A DNA stretch of 64,000 nucleotides from Limnospira fusiformis SAG 85.79 (lineage in GTDB: Bacteria; Cyanobacteriota; Cyanobacteriia; Cyanobacteriales; Microcoleaceae), in NCBI RefSeq assembly GCF_012516315.1, contig NZ_CP051185.1:6081363-6145362 (forward strand). Reading direction: 5' to 3'. The translations under genes were made by a program, and so were the position numbers. Below, piece after piece: positions 10,601 through 19,467 of this stretch. How positions within the stretch are numbered: position 1 is the stretch's first letter; the number at the start of each line of letters is the position of its first letter. Under the pieces are notes generated by a model. That model did no database searches and had not been told where the DNA came from. It worked only from the letters and a program-made list of their open reading frames with translations.

Positions 10601-11795
10601 CCTCAGCAAATTGACGGAACTTTTCCTCGCTTTCCCGCAAAGCTTGTTCAATTTGTTTTTGTTGTTCAATTTGGTTTGGTAGTTGCTGAGTTCTCTGTTT
10701 AACCCTAGTTTCTAAATCCTGATTAAGCCGCTGACGTTCCTGTTCAGCTTGTTGGCGATCGCTAATATCTTGTAACATCGCCGTATAAATTACTTGATCA
10801 GGCAATTGCAACCTAGATATAGAAGCCTCAGCCGGAAAAAATTCCCCATTTTTCCGTAGTCCTACAATCTCTCGCCTTCCCTTCATCGGAGAATTTACAA
10901 TTTCCTTTTTACCAAAATTTTGGATATGTTTTTCATGTATTTGGTGGAGATTTTTAGGTAACAGAATATTCAGAGGTTGTCCAATCACCTCATCGATAGT
11001 ATAGCCAAAAATTCTTTCTGCACCCTGATTAAATAAAGTAATCCGTTGGTCTTCTCCCACAGAAATAATCGCCTCTTCCGCAATATCTAAAATTCCCCTC
11101 AACTTTTGATTACTCTCAATTAAGGCTTCCTCTAATCGGCGACTTTTATCAATTTCTTGTTGTAATATAAAATTTTTCTCGGTTAATGTTTGAGTACGTT
11201 TTTGGACTAAATACTGCAAATTCTGATTGAGTTTATTTAAGGCTTTGCGACTCTCCTCTAATTCGATAATATCTCGATAGGAACGTAAAGCAGCAATAAT
11301 AGTTGTCATCAATTTTTGCTGAGTCATTTCTACCTTAGTTTTATAATCATTAATATCATAATCAATAATTACAGAATCTTCCGGCGCTTCCCCCGGATAT
11401 CCAGTTTTGAGGATAATTCTCACCCAGGGATTATTAAGCTGTGTACGGATATATTTAACTAAATCCAGACCCGCATTATTAGTTTCCATCACCACATCTA
11501 ACAATAAAACAGCCGTGTCAGGATTAGCGGCGATCGCTTCTTTGGCTTCCCCCCCCGAATAAGCCGAAATAAAAGTTAAAGGTCTATCTTGAAAAGTCAA
11601 ACTTTTTAAAACCATTCGTGTCGCTTGATGCACTTCTTTATCATCATCGACCAGCATAATTTTCCAGGGTTTACCGGACTCCATCCCATCGCTGTCAGAT
11701 AAAACAGAAGACTCCTCGCCTTCTTCCTCATCCTCAATAATCATTAAAATATCTTCATCTTTAGTAACATCACCTGAATGGTTTTGACTATTCAT
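7665..11795 (-). CDS. Large hybrid sensor histidine kinase (REC-PAS-PAS-GAF-GAF-HisKA-HATPase-REC)
   Basis: This 1376-residue soluble signalling protein has no clear transmembrane helix. Parts in order: acidic leader; N-terminal receiver (Asp near 95 in VLLLDVVME); coiled coil near 180-225; PAS near 225-350 followed by coiled coil; PAS-PAC near 385-510; GAF near 530-680; GAF near 695-860; HisKA with H-box MSHEIRTP (His893); HATPase with N, G1 and G2 motifs; C-terminal receiver (Asp near 1191 in VIMMDLRMPE); and an ~85-residue helical tail rich in Trp and Leu. The input signal is unknown; the GAF domains may bind a bilin or a small ligand. It lies 18 bp downstream of the broken kinase on the same strand and upstream of the REC-GGDEF gene, so a phosphorelay among them is plausible. 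Confidence 0.9.
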   Translation of the reverse strand: MNSQNHSGDVTKDEDILMIIEDEEEGEESSVLSDSDGMESGKPWKIMLVDDDKEVHQATRMVLKSLTFQDRPLTFISAYSGGEAKEAIAANPDTAVLLLDVVMETNNAGLDLVKYIRTQLNNPWVRIILKTGYPGEAPEDSVIIDYDINDYKTKVEMTQQKLMTTIIAALRSYRDIIELEESRKALNKLNQNLQYLVQKRTQTLTEKNFILQQEIDKSRRLEEALIESNQKLRGILDIAEEAIISVGEDQRITLFNQGAERIFGYTIDEVIGQPLNILLPKNLHQIHEKHIQNFGKKEIVNSPMKGRREIVGLRKNGEFFPAEASISRLQLPDQVIYTAMLQDISDRQQAEQERQRLNQDLETRVKQRTQQLPNQIEQQKQIEQALRESEEKFRQFAEAISEAFFIVSRSGEVLYISPAYQQIWGRTCESLYQEPESWFDSIDVNYRPKVISGMKHQFLRKKELELEYPIFRPDGERRWIRACSFPIYDQDGNIYRFAGIAEDITVRKEAEEELQAREVALRELYQIAVAPNLNFNQRLESLLSMGRLQFGLEIGMLSHIQGDRYQVVAVQTPPGLTPPIEKGDLFRLNNTFCEATFNSSEIVCITSAAQSEYKNHPAYHNLGLQAYIGVRIIVGQHVYGTINFCSPHPRHTPFRNSERQLLQLIAMWIGNEIERQQAKKVLEQAFQNTLLQQQITDEIRQSLDSQHIVQATVSLVGEAFHVNRCLIHRYSAATSEPQITMVAEYLRGEYKPFLGVEIPIHKNRHLAILLNQDQAIASDDVYQDPLLFPHYDLCRQIHLKSMLSVRTSYKGEPNGVISLQQCDRFRHWTHEEIELIEAIAQQVGIALAQAQLLEQEKLHKLELEHKNQALKEATRHAQAANRAKSEFLANMSHEIRTPMNAILGFCDLLQSLVSEPRQQQYVKSIAASGKTLLSLINDILDLSKIEAGKMELHQEPIDLRVMLEEIYQIFCHKAAEKKVELIREINDNLPKAIMFDEVRLRQILLNMVGNALKFTDEGWVKISVVTNSNTPLNAENPESTISLEIAIADTGIGIAPEQQQRIFDSFIQSEGQSTRKYGGSGLGLAITKRLTQMLGGTISLESQLGKGSQFTLIFPNVTPIDWQPDDYKLVEKNDDLNAVKPSKILVVDDVQSNLDLIQGYFVNSHHHLLLAHNGIEAIQIAELEQPDVIMMDLRMPELDGVEATKQLKENPVTKQIPIIILTASSLDRDHQELSSIQDGFLHKPVSRSQLVLVLKQLLPQDTVNAVDQVDDDTSPATPDLPVSPEPPYASISELLEKLQEHEDRFWPELGQTLKMRDLQAFAEQLVQWSHQYPYPAFVEYASTLSSQLEQFDWDKIPGTVRAFPDLRRSLIDIYGE

Positions 11796-11813
11796 ATCTT
11801 AATCCCTATAAAT

Positions 11814-12656
11814 TCATTTTTGAGGATAGCGGGGACAGTTGATGATAAATTTAGATCCTACTCCCACCTGACTCTCGCAATCAATTGTACCTTTCAAAGT
11901 TTTAGTTACCAAATTATACACAATATGTAAACCCAAGCCATTCCCCCCCTGATTACGGGTGGTAGTAAAAAAAGGGTCAAAAATATGCTCCAGGGTTTCA
12001 GGAGGAATACCACAACCATCATCACTGTATTCAATCAAAAAGTGATTATCGCTCACCTCAGCTATCTTTAAATATAACTGACCTGACTCAAATGGTTGGT
12101 CAGCATGAATCAGAGCATTAATCACCAAATTGGTGATCACCTGAGAAATCGCACCAGGATAGCTATCTACCTCTATGGTGTCGTCTCCCTCAACTACAAT
12201 GCGATGATGGGTCTGTTTCAGTTTAGGACGAATATTCAATAGAATTTCCTCTAAATAGGGTTTGAGAGCAAAAGTTCGCCTTTCTAGGGATGTTTGGTCA
12301 ACGGCTACTTGCTGAAAACTCTGGACTAATTCTGCTGAACGCTGGAGGTTACTGAAAATCAGTTTACGGCTTTCCGATACCATACCAAGATAGGTATTTA
12401 AAGTCGATCGCTTTAACGGTTGCGATCGACAAATACTCATCAACTTTTGAGTTTCACTCACCAAAAAAGAAGCCGCCATAATTCCCGTCCCCACCGGAGT
12501 GTTAATTTCATGAGCCACCCCCGCTACCAACCCCCCTAAAGTCGCCATTTTTTCCGCTTCAATTAGTCGTTTTTGCACCGTTTTTAGCCGTTGCGATGTC
12601 TGGGAAAGTTCCGCATTTTGTTCAGTTACTTTCTGTGGCAACGTTCGATACAGCAA
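11814..12656 (-). pseudogene. Histidine kinase C-terminal fragment (HisKA-HATPase) after an in-frame stop
   Basis: This 280-codon frame starts at a TTG and contains a coiled coil, an H-box in GLVAGVAHEINTP and a complete HATPase domain with N, G1 (DDGCGIP) and G2 (GGNGLGL) motifs. It is in the same reading frame as the 413-codon segment upstream (12666-13907) and is separated from it by one TGA (12666-12668) and three sense codons. The residues around the stop (VAIG, stop, ENALLYRTL) match the usual GAF-to-kinase junction (AAISIENALLYRTL in relatives), so the two pieces are one gene interrupted by a nonsense codon. The kinase core could be expressed alone only if the internal TTG is used; no good ribosome site is seen. 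Confidence 0.75.
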
Positions 12657-12665
12657 AGCATTCTC

Positions 12666-13907
12666 TCAGCCAATTGCTACCTGAAAATATAGTAAACTCA
12701 CCACTTCTATTTGAGCATATCCAAAACTGTCATTTTGCCTATTTTTTTCCATATACAAAATCCCAATTAGCCGTTTTTGCCGAATTAAAGGAATACCTAG
12801 AATTGACCGGGAATGATGACTTTTAATATATTCATCATCCCGAAAATTTTGGTGGTCATTATAAGCATTATTAAGCAACACATATTCATAAGTGCGCGCC
12901 ACATAGTTAATGATTGACTTAGGAAAAGATTTGTCTGACAGTGTATTAAGGGGAATTGACCGCAAAACCGTCACCTCATCAATATCCATCTCTGCTATAG
13001 CTTCAATCATCCATTCTTGAGATATTTCTTGACTGGATTTATGGTCACATGGTAAAATTAAGTAACCTATTTCTGCATCTGTATTCTCAATAATAATTTT
13101 CATGGTTTTAGCCAACAGACTGGCTAAAAAAGTTTCTCCAGACAAGGTTTGATCAGCCTGTAGAACATGACCCAGATTAAAAATTTTGGCATTGCTTGGG
13201 TATTCTCGACTCTGAGATATTGAACTTTTCCACCAGTTAGCCGGAGAAAAAATATCAGGATATCGATACTTAATATCTTTAACTTTTGCGGTAGCTTCCC
13301 AGCGGCTATAAGTGCCATGAGCCGCCTTTATATAAATCACAAAAAATCTCTCTAAATTTTGTTTTCGATAAAATTCTGCCGCCAATTCATAGGCGATCGC
13401 TATTTCTTGAATCGCACCATTTTTAATCGCCTCAGAAACCGCTTGTTCGTACTTTTGCTGTGCTGATAATATCTGATTAGGCAGGCGTTCTAACTCCGCC
13501 TCTACCAAAAGATACCGATGTTGAAAACTCGCATAAATATGATTATTCCAGGATGACATTAACCCCTGATTTTGGCGGATTTTATCTAAAATAACATCCC
13601 GCTTTGACCCAGACATAGTTTCTGCCTGTACCAATAAAGTCAGAGAATCATAAAACAAATATTCTCCGCGATTAAAAACACTTAAACCATCATCGATATA
13701 ATTACTAACTAATTCAGCCGCCTGTAAAGCCGATTCATAATCTCGAAATAGATAGCATAGAATTAATTGGAAGCAGTGAACATCAAATAAAGTTGAACTG
13801 CTATCAAGCGGATTTAATAGCAATAACATTTCCTGTTCTATATCTTTCCATACCGAGGCATTAATCCAGTCTGATTTTTGGTTTAAATTCCGCAATTGTT
13901 GCATCAT
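12666..13907 (-). pseudogene. N-terminally truncated kinase fragment (TPR-like region plus GAF)
   Basis: This 413-codon frame resembles the central part of the very large cyanobacterial Ser/Thr-kinase/AAA/GAF/histidine-kinase proteins. It has a helical TPR-like region (about 1-210, including the EIAIAYELAAEFYRKQN segment) and then a GAF domain (about 245-413). The kinase and AAA domains expected on its N-terminal side are absent. The frame begins within about ten bases of the 76-bp tandem array, as if the array or a deletion replaced the 5' part. It ends at a TGA, after which the same frame continues into HisKA-HATPase. Together the pieces cover 698 codons from 13907 to 11814. I read it as a decaying gene. 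A sequencing error could explain the TGA but not the missing 5' half. Confidence 0.75.
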
Positions 13908-13914
13908 CGTACTC

Positions 13915-15235
13915 GCCGGTTGCGTCAGACCCTATAAGCAATAATAACCTGATAATTAGACACTGACGCACCGGGTCGGCTACCTCTCACCTCCCTTGTA
14001 GGGTGCGTCAGACCTGGTAAGTAGCAATAATCACCGGATAATTGAAACTGACGCACCTTTGCTTGGCGACCTTGTAGGGTGCGTCAAACCTGGTAAGTAG
14101 CAATAATCACCGGATAATTGAAACTGACGCACCTTTGCTTGGCGACCTGGTAGGGTGCGTCAGACCTGGTAAGTAGCAATAATCACCGGATAATTGAAAC
14201 TGACGCACCTTTGCTTGGCGACCTGGTAGGGTGCGTCAGACCTGGTAAGTAGCAATAATCACCGGATAATTGAAACTGACGCACCTTTGCTTGGCGACCT
14301 GGTAGGGTGCGTCAGACCTGGTAAGTAGCAATAATCACCGGATAATTGAAACTGACGCACCTTTGCTTGGCGACCTGGTAGGGTGCGTCAGACCTGGTAA
14401 GTAGCAATAATCACCGGATAATTGAAACTGACGCACCTTTGCTTGGCGACCTGGTAGGGTGCGTCAGACCTGGTAAGTAGCAATAATCACCGGATAATTG
14501 AAACTGACGCACCTTTGCTTGGCGACCTGGTAGGGTGCGTCAGACCTGGTAAGTAGCAATAATCACCGGATAATTGAAACTGACGCACCTTTGCTTGGCG
14601 ACCTGGTAGGGTGCGTCAGACCTGGTAAGTAGCAATAATCACCGGATAATTGAAACTGACGCACCTTTGCAGCGACCTGGTAGGGTGCGTCAGACCTGGT
14701 AAGTAGCAATAATCACCGGATAATTGAAACTGACGCACCTTTGCTTGGCGACCTGGTAGGGTGCGTCAGACCTGGTAAGTAGCAATAATCACCGGATAAT
14801 TGAAACTGACGCACCTTTGCTTGGCGACCTGGTAGGGTGCGTCAGACCTGGTAAGTAGCAATAATCACCGGATAATTGAAACTGACGCACCTTTGCTTGG
14901 CGACCTGGTAGGGTGCGTCAGACCTGGTAAGTAGCAATAATCACCGGATAATTGAAACTGACGCACCTTTGCTTGGCGACCTCAGAGTAGATAATTAAAA
15001 CTGACGCACCTTTGCTTGGCGACCTGGTAGGGTGCGTCAGACCTGGTAAGTAGCAATAATCACCGGATAATTGAAACTGACGCACCTTTGCTTGGCGACC
15101 TCAGAGTAGATAATTAAAACTGACGCATCTCTGGTCGGCGACCTCAGAGTAGATGATTGAAACTGACGCACCTCCCCTCGGGTACGTCAGACCCGGTAAA
15201 TAGAAACGAGTCCCCCAAGTTTAACTGACGCAGCT
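13915..15235. repeat. Tandem array of a 76-bp unit carrying a GGTGCGTCAG/CTGACGCACC inverted repeat
   Basis: GGGTGCGTCA or a one-base variant recurs at 14001, 14077, 14153, 14229, 14305, 14381, 14457, 14533, 14609, 14683, 14759, 14835, 14911 and 15030. The step is 76 bp with one 74-bp unit. Degenerate units flank it (13915-13996, and 14985-15235 with CAGAGTAG variants). Inside each unit GGTGCGTCAG and CTGACGCACC form a 10-bp inverted repeat about 35 bases apart, so each unit can form a hairpin or cruciform. The units are nearly identical, which implies recent expansion or gene conversion. No long frame runs through it. It separates a truncated kinase gene from a small secreted-protein gene. 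A single related inverted repeat occurs at 59974-60031. Confidence 0.95.
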
Positions 15236-15256
15236 TTTATCGGTTGCTACTGACGA

Positions 15257-15658
15257 TTAACGAATGTATTGTGGACACATCTGCTTAACCAAATTATTGC
15301 GAATACTTTGATCGGTGCGTAAAATTTCCCGTATTTGGGGGTCCAAAGTCATATCTTGACGAAGAGACTCTTCCTGAATAGCCTGACGTTGCCGCCAAGT
15401 TAACCCCCCAGAAGCCAAGGCTTGACAGGTATCTCCGACATCTTCAACAATAGACTTCAAATCATTTTGAGCAGAAAGCAGCAACATACGTTTATGTAGC
15501 TCAGGTTGTTCGGACTCCTCAACCATACTTCGGTAACGAGAGATGATATGGGAAGCGCTCAACACAGTTGGCGGTTGTGCTTCTGCGGGAAGTTGACCAA
15601 TCAAAATCCCAAGGGAAACTACAACCCCTATATACCCATACAGACCATTCTTAGCCAT
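15257..15658 (-). CDS. Small secreted protein of unknown function
   Basis: This is a 133-residue protein from the ATG at 15658, which has a strong AGGAGG ribosome site six to seven bases upstream. The frame extends 18 codons further upstream, but the longer start has no such site. Residues 1-27 look like a signal peptide (hydrophobic core near 7-22, AEAQ cleavage region). The mature part is helical and charged, with two Cys (in DTCQA and QMCPQ) that could form a disulfide. I do not recognise the family. The stop lies about 20 bases beyond the end of the tandem array. Confidence 0.65.
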   Translation of the reverse strand: MAKNGLYGYIGVVVSLGILIGQLPAEAQPPTVLSASHIISRYRSMVEESEQPELHKRMLLLSAQNDLKSIVEDVGDTCQALASGGLTWRQRQAIQEESLRQDMTLDPQIREILRTDQSIRNNLVKQMCPQYIR

Positions 15659-15800
15659 GGTTCCTCCTAAACGGAAGTTTAACTCACTAAGGTTGTTAAC
15701 AGACCGGACCATTTAGCCACCTACCGCATACTCAAGCGATCCCAGGATCATCCTCAGAATCTGCCAGCAGTATCTGGAGGGACACAGGTTCTCTAATCTA

Positions 15801-15999
15801 TCACCCAACCTGGTTAAAAGGACAATTCCCCAAGGGAATGCCTTTGAGAACAGAACTGGTTTTTTGAGTTCGGGGATATTGTACTCTCAGACTATACATC
15901 AAGTCTTGGGCAAGCGCACCAAATCTATCAAAGTTCATTGAGAATAGCCATTTTGCCGTTGATCCTGGAAATAATTTCTTTGAGACCCTCAATTGCCAT
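15801..15999 (-). pseudogene. Possible frameshifted small ORF
   Basis: An ATG at 15999 with a GGAG site begins a 23-codon frame (starting MAIEGLKEII) that stops near 15928. A second frame overlapping it runs on to 15801 for about 45 more codons. Joined by one frameshift near 15930 they would give a protein of about 65 residues. I recognise no family. This is the only content seen in the 310-bp gap between the small secreted protein gene and IS607 copy A. It may be noise. Confidence 0.25.
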
Positions 16000-16103
16000 A
16001 TACTCCTAGAACCAGAGAAAATAGGAGCATGATTTAATCACAAATTAGGTTAATATTTTAGGGCAATACGGTATAATAAGCGAGAAGGGTTGAGGATAAA
16101 CCT

Positions 16104-16709
16104 ATTGCCAGATATGTCAAACCCAAGGAAGCGGCCAAAATCCTTGGAGTCCATGAAAGAACACTCCGCAGATGGGACGACAATGGCTCAATCGACACCA
16201 TCAGAACCCCCGCTGGGCAACGACGATATAACGTTGAGTCATATACTGCCAAATCAGGCAGTGACAAACGCAAAGTCGTTATCTATGCCAGAGTTAGTAG
16301 CCACGCCCAGCAGTCAGACCTCAACCGACAGGTGGCCGCACTGTCCAACCTCTACCCCGAAGCAGAAGTCGTCTCAGAAATCGGAGGCGGGCTCAACTTC
16401 AAGGGAAAGAAAATGCTGGCCTTACTGGGACATCATTTGTCAGGAGATGTCGGCATGGTTGTCGTTGCCCACCCAGACCGATTGGCAATATGGGGATTTG
16501 ACTTGTTTGGATGGCTCTGTGAGCAAAACAGTTGCTCACTCATGGTTCTCAACCAGACAAGTCTCAGTCCAGAACGAGAAATGGTTGAGGACATCCTCGC
16601 CCTCCTCCACTGCTTTAGCTCCAGATTATACGGACGGAGTAAATACAAAACTCAGGTCAAAGAAGATCCGGATTTACCCCAGCCCAGAGCTAAATCAAGT
16701 CTGGCGTAA
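16104..16709 (+). CDS. tnpA: IS607-family serine recombinase (TnpA), ATT start inferred
   Basis: This protein catalyses element excision and insertion through a serine nucleophile. The frame encodes about 201 residues: a MerR-like helix-turn-helix (VKPKEAAKILGVHERTLRRW), then a resolvase domain beginning VVIYARVSS with the catalytic serine, and a DRL motif further on. There is no ATG, GTG or TTG between the upstream in-frame stop and the conserved N-terminus. The only sensible start is an ATT at 16104, placed eight bases after a GAGG. Copy B has the same ATT. The position usually Arg-Phe-Gly in HRDRLARFGF reads Ile-Trp-Gly here. It overlaps the tnpB start out of frame. This copy is uninterrupted, unlike copy B. 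Confidence 0.8.
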   Translation: MARYVKPKEAAKILGVHERTLRRWDDNGSIDTIRTPAGQRRYNVESYTAKSGSDKRKVVIYARVSSHAQQSDLNRQVAALSNLYPEAEVVSEIGGGLNFKGKKMLALLGHHLSGDVGMVVVAHPDRLAIWGFDLFGWLCEQNSCSLMVLNQTSLSPEREMVEDILALLHCFSSRLYGRSKYKTQVKEDPDLPQPRAKSSLA

Positions 16710-17781
16710 ATGGCTGGCTGCTTGTCGGTATTGCTACAACCAAGCAATTGCATTATCTAGGAGTGGTAAACGACTAAGCAAGTTAAAGTTACGCAATAAA
16801 GTGATGCCGAGTGACTTACCCGAATGGGTCAAAGAAACACCCTGCCACATTCGGCAAAATGCCATCTTTGATGCCTATCAGGCTTTGAGCGCCAGTCCTG
16901 GCGCAAGGTTTAGGAGCTGTCGGGATAGTTCTCAAGCGATTAAGTTCAATAATACTAATTTCTCTTCAGGGAGTTGGTATCCAAGACTAACGAAAGGATT
17001 AACTTTCATGGTTTCCGAACCCATCCCTAAAACTTGCGGGCAAGGGACTCAGTTGGTGTTTACCAAAGGTCGATGGTTGGCGATTTTCCCTGAACCAGTT
17101 GCCGTTACCCCAACTGAAGCGAATGGCGTAATTGCATTAGACCCGGGTGTGCGAACTTTCATAACTGGGTTTGATGGCTCTCGGTTTCTGGAATTTGGCT
17201 CCGGGGATATAGGACGCATTACTAGGCTATGTCAACATTTGGATGATTTGATGAGCCGAATCGCCAAGGAACCCTGTCGTTCAAGAAGGCGACGGATGAG
17301 GCAAGCGGCTCAACGAATGAGAACCAAAATCCGCAATCTAGTTGATGAAGCCCACAAACAAATTGCTCACTACTTGACTCACAACTACAGCATAATTTTT
17401 CTGCCGACCTTCGAGACTTCCGATATGGTTGCCAAGGTGAAGCGTCTAATCAGGTCTAAGACTGCCCGCGCCATGCTGACATGGGCGCATTATCGATTCA
17501 AACTAACCCTGAGACATCAAGGGGAAATAACTGGAACCACAGTTGTAGATGTGACGGAAGAATACACCAGCAAAACCTGTACTCACTGTGGTCAGATGCA
17601 TTCCCAGCTAGGTGGCTCAAAAGTGTTCCGATGTCCTGAGTGCGGGTTCACTCTACCCAGGGACTGGAACGGTGCTTTTGGAATCTTTCTAAAAGCTTTG
17701 CGGGATACCGCCTCTGTTACCTTAACGGGTAATAGTGCTATCGTCGCATTGTCAGGCAATAGCCGGATAAATGTCGCGTAA
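16585..17781 (+). CDS. tnpB: TnpB RNA-guided nuclease (IS607-associated), copy A
   Basis: This is a predicted RuvC-type, omega-RNA-guided DNA nuclease of 398 residues if the TTG at 16585 is the start. The open frame extends further left, but that part is the recombinase gene read out of frame. RuvC residues are complete: Asp186 in IALDPGVRT, Glu277 in TFETSDM and Asp360 in LPRDWNGA. A four-Cys zinc finger (C332, C335, C350, C353) sits between the last two. A basic helix (CRSRRRRMRQAAQRMR) lies near 231-246. TnpB proteins help retain the element by cutting the empty site. The exact start is uncertain because no strong ribosome site is seen; coupling to tnpA translation is likely. Confidence 0.85.
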   Translation: MRTSSPSSTALAPDYTDGVNTKLRSKKIRIYPSPELNQVWRKWLAACRYCYNQAIALSRSGKRLSKLKLRNKVMPSDLPEWVKETPCHIRQNAIFDAYQALSASPGARFRSCRDSSQAIKFNNTNFSSGSWYPRLTKGLTFMVSEPIPKTCGQGTQLVFTKGRWLAIFPEPVAVTPTEANGVIALDPGVRTFITGFDGSRFLEFGSGDIGRITRLCQHLDDLMSRIAKEPCRSRRRRMRQAAQRMRTKIRNLVDEAHKQIAHYLTHNYSIIFLPTFETSDMVAKVKRLIRSKTARAMLTWAHYRFKLTLRHQGEITGTTVVDVTEEYTSKTCTHCGQMHSQLGGSKVFRCPECGFTLPRDWNGAFGIFLKALRDTASVTLTGNSAIVALSGNSRINVA

Positions 17782-17878
17782 ATGTATCAGTCATAAACTA
17801 CATTGGTGAGCGATCGGTGCTTTTTCCTGATTCAATAGGAAACATAGAACATAAACTTTTGTTACGAGAGGAGTGAAG

Positions 17879-19354
17879 ATGTACATTGTACAGATTGCCT
17901 CTGAGTGCGCCCCTGTAATCAAGGCGGGAGGTTTGGGTGATGTAGTCTACGGACTCAGCCGAGAGTTGGAACTGCGGGGCCATGCAGTAGAGATAATTCT
18001 ACCCAAATATGATTGTATGCGTTATGACCATATTTGGGGACTACACGAAGCCTACCGAGATTTAGTTGTCCCTTGGTATGGTGCAGCGATACACTGTGAT
18101 GTTTACTGTGGCTGGGTTTATGGCAGATTATGCTTTTTCATAGACCCCCATTCGGATGACTTATTTTTCAATCGCGACTGCTACTACGGTTGCAATGATG
18201 ACAATATGCGGTTTGCCTTTTTCAGTAAGGCAGCCTTAGAGTTTCTGTTGCTGACTAACAAACGGCCCGATGTGATCCACTGTCATGACTGGCAAACTGG
18301 CCTAGTTCCGGTGCTACTGTTCGAGATTTACAAGTATCATGGCATGGAATATCAACGGGTTTGTTATACCATTCATAACTTTAAACATCAGGGCATTGCG
18401 GGATGTAATGTTTTGTGGGCTACCGGTCTGAATAAGGAATCTTACTATTTCGCTGACGATCGCCTCCAAGATCCCTTTAATCCTTTTGCTCTAAATTTGA
18501 TGAAAGGCGGAATCGTCTATTCTAATTTCATCACCACAGTTTCCCCCCACCATGCTTGGGAAGCACACTATGGCGATTTTGGTTATGGTTTGGGCCATAC
18601 CATTCATGAACATCAACATAAATTCAGGGGGGTACTCAATGGCATTGACTATGAAGTATGGAATCCCGGAGTCGATCGCTATATTCCCCATCATTATGAT
18701 GCTGATACCTTTACGGAAAAAGCCAAAAACAAACAAGCACTCCGAGAGCGATTATGGCTGGGTCACGGGGATAAACCTTTAATTGCTTATGTGGGGCGTT
18801 TAGACCAACAAAAAGGCGTTCATCTCGTCCACCATGCTATTTATTATGCCCTCTATCGCCAAGCTCAATTTGTGTTGTTAGGTTCGGCAACGGAAACCGC
18901 AATTAACAACTGGTTTTTGCATGAAAAAAATCATCTAAATCATAACCCTGATTGCCATATCGAAATTGGTTTTAATGAAGAACTTTCCCATCTCATTTAC
19001 GCCGGGGCTGATATTATTATTGTTCCCAGCAATTATGAACCTTGTGGCTTAACTCAGATGATTGGGTTGCAATATGGGACAGTTCCAGTGGTGCGGGGGG
19101 TTGGCGGGTTACTCAATACAGTGTTTGACCGAGACTATGACAACTGTCATGAAGAAGAAAAACGCAATGGTTATGTGTTTTTCCAAACTGATAGTCAGGC
19201 ACTAGAATCGGCTTTAGATAGAGCGATCGGCTTGTGGTATCACTATCCCAAAGAGTTTCAAAAGTTGGCAATTCAAGGGATGGAATATGACTACTCATGG
19301 TCAAATCCAGCTACTCAGTATTTGTCGATTTACGAATATATTCGACATAAATAA
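17879..19354 (+). CDS. glgA: Glycogen synthase (ADP-glucose type, GT5)
   Basis: This enzyme transfers glucose from ADP-glucose to the growing alpha-1,4-glucan in the cytoplasm. The 491-residue protein begins MYIVQIASECAP and carries the KAGGLGDV motif near residue 17, which binds the ADP-glucose diphosphate. It has the HCHDWQTGLVP motif of GT5 enzymes and the C-terminal VPSNYEPCGLTQ nucleotide-sugar site. The start is the ATG at 17879, six bases after an AGGAG; a GTG two codons earlier overlaps that site and is unlikely. The N-terminal sequence is of the cyanobacterial GlgA2 type. The gene begins about 90 bp after the right end of IS607 copy A, so any promoter must be in that short gap or in the element. 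No other glycogen gene is adjacent. Confidence 0.93.
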   Translation: MYIVQIASECAPVIKAGGLGDVVYGLSRELELRGHAVEIILPKYDCMRYDHIWGLHEAYRDLVVPWYGAAIHCDVYCGWVYGRLCFFIDPHSDDLFFNRDCYYGCNDDNMRFAFFSKAALEFLLLTNKRPDVIHCHDWQTGLVPVLLFEIYKYHGMEYQRVCYTIHNFKHQGIAGCNVLWATGLNKESYYFADDRLQDPFNPFALNLMKGGIVYSNFITTVSPHHAWEAHYGDFGYGLGHTIHEHQHKFRGVLNGIDYEVWNPGVDRYIPHHYDADTFTEKAKNKQALRERLWLGHGDKPLIAYVGRLDQQKGVHLVHHAIYYALYRQAQFVLLGSATETAINNWFLHEKNHLNHNPDCHIEIGFNEELSHLIYAGADIIIVPSNYEPCGLTQMIGLQYGTVPVVRGVGGLLNTVFDRDYDNCHEEEKRNGYVFFQTDSQALESALDRAIGLWYHYPKEFQKLAIQGMEYDYSWSNPATQYLSIYEYIRHK

Positions 19355-19467
19355 GTGTCGTAAAAATTCCCATATTTCTGGGGTTTTTGGTGGCGGTAAT
19401 ATCCCAAACCTCACACCTGAAACCTCAAATATTATCGGTGACATCGGTTCATATATCTCACTTAGAT

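Larger units (their letters stand above)
16023..17790 (+). mobile_element. IS607-family element, copy A (tnpA + tnpB)
   Basis: The boundaries come from comparison with copy B (24188-25955). The two copies are alignable from AGGAGCATGATTT at the left to AATGTATCAG at the right and diverge abruptly outside. Both are exactly 1768 bp. Content: an 81-bp left end, a serine recombinase frame and an overlapping TnpB frame that ends nine bases before the right end. No target duplication is visible, as expected for IS607-type recombination. The right end overlaps the 3' part of tnpB, where the omega RNA of TnpB systems is normally encoded; the 3' guide would then be read from flanking DNA starting at 17791. 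Confidence 0.9.

Noticed and set aside
13915..15235. CRISPR array
   Set aside because: The whole 76-bp unit repeats with no variable spacers, and no cas gene is near. It is a tandem repeat.
16090..17781. A single 563-residue protein spanning the IS607 element, and its twin at 24255-25946
   Set aside because: The first ~165 codons are the recombinase gene read in the wrong frame (Ser/Pro/Thr-rich nonsense). Only the TnpB part is real.
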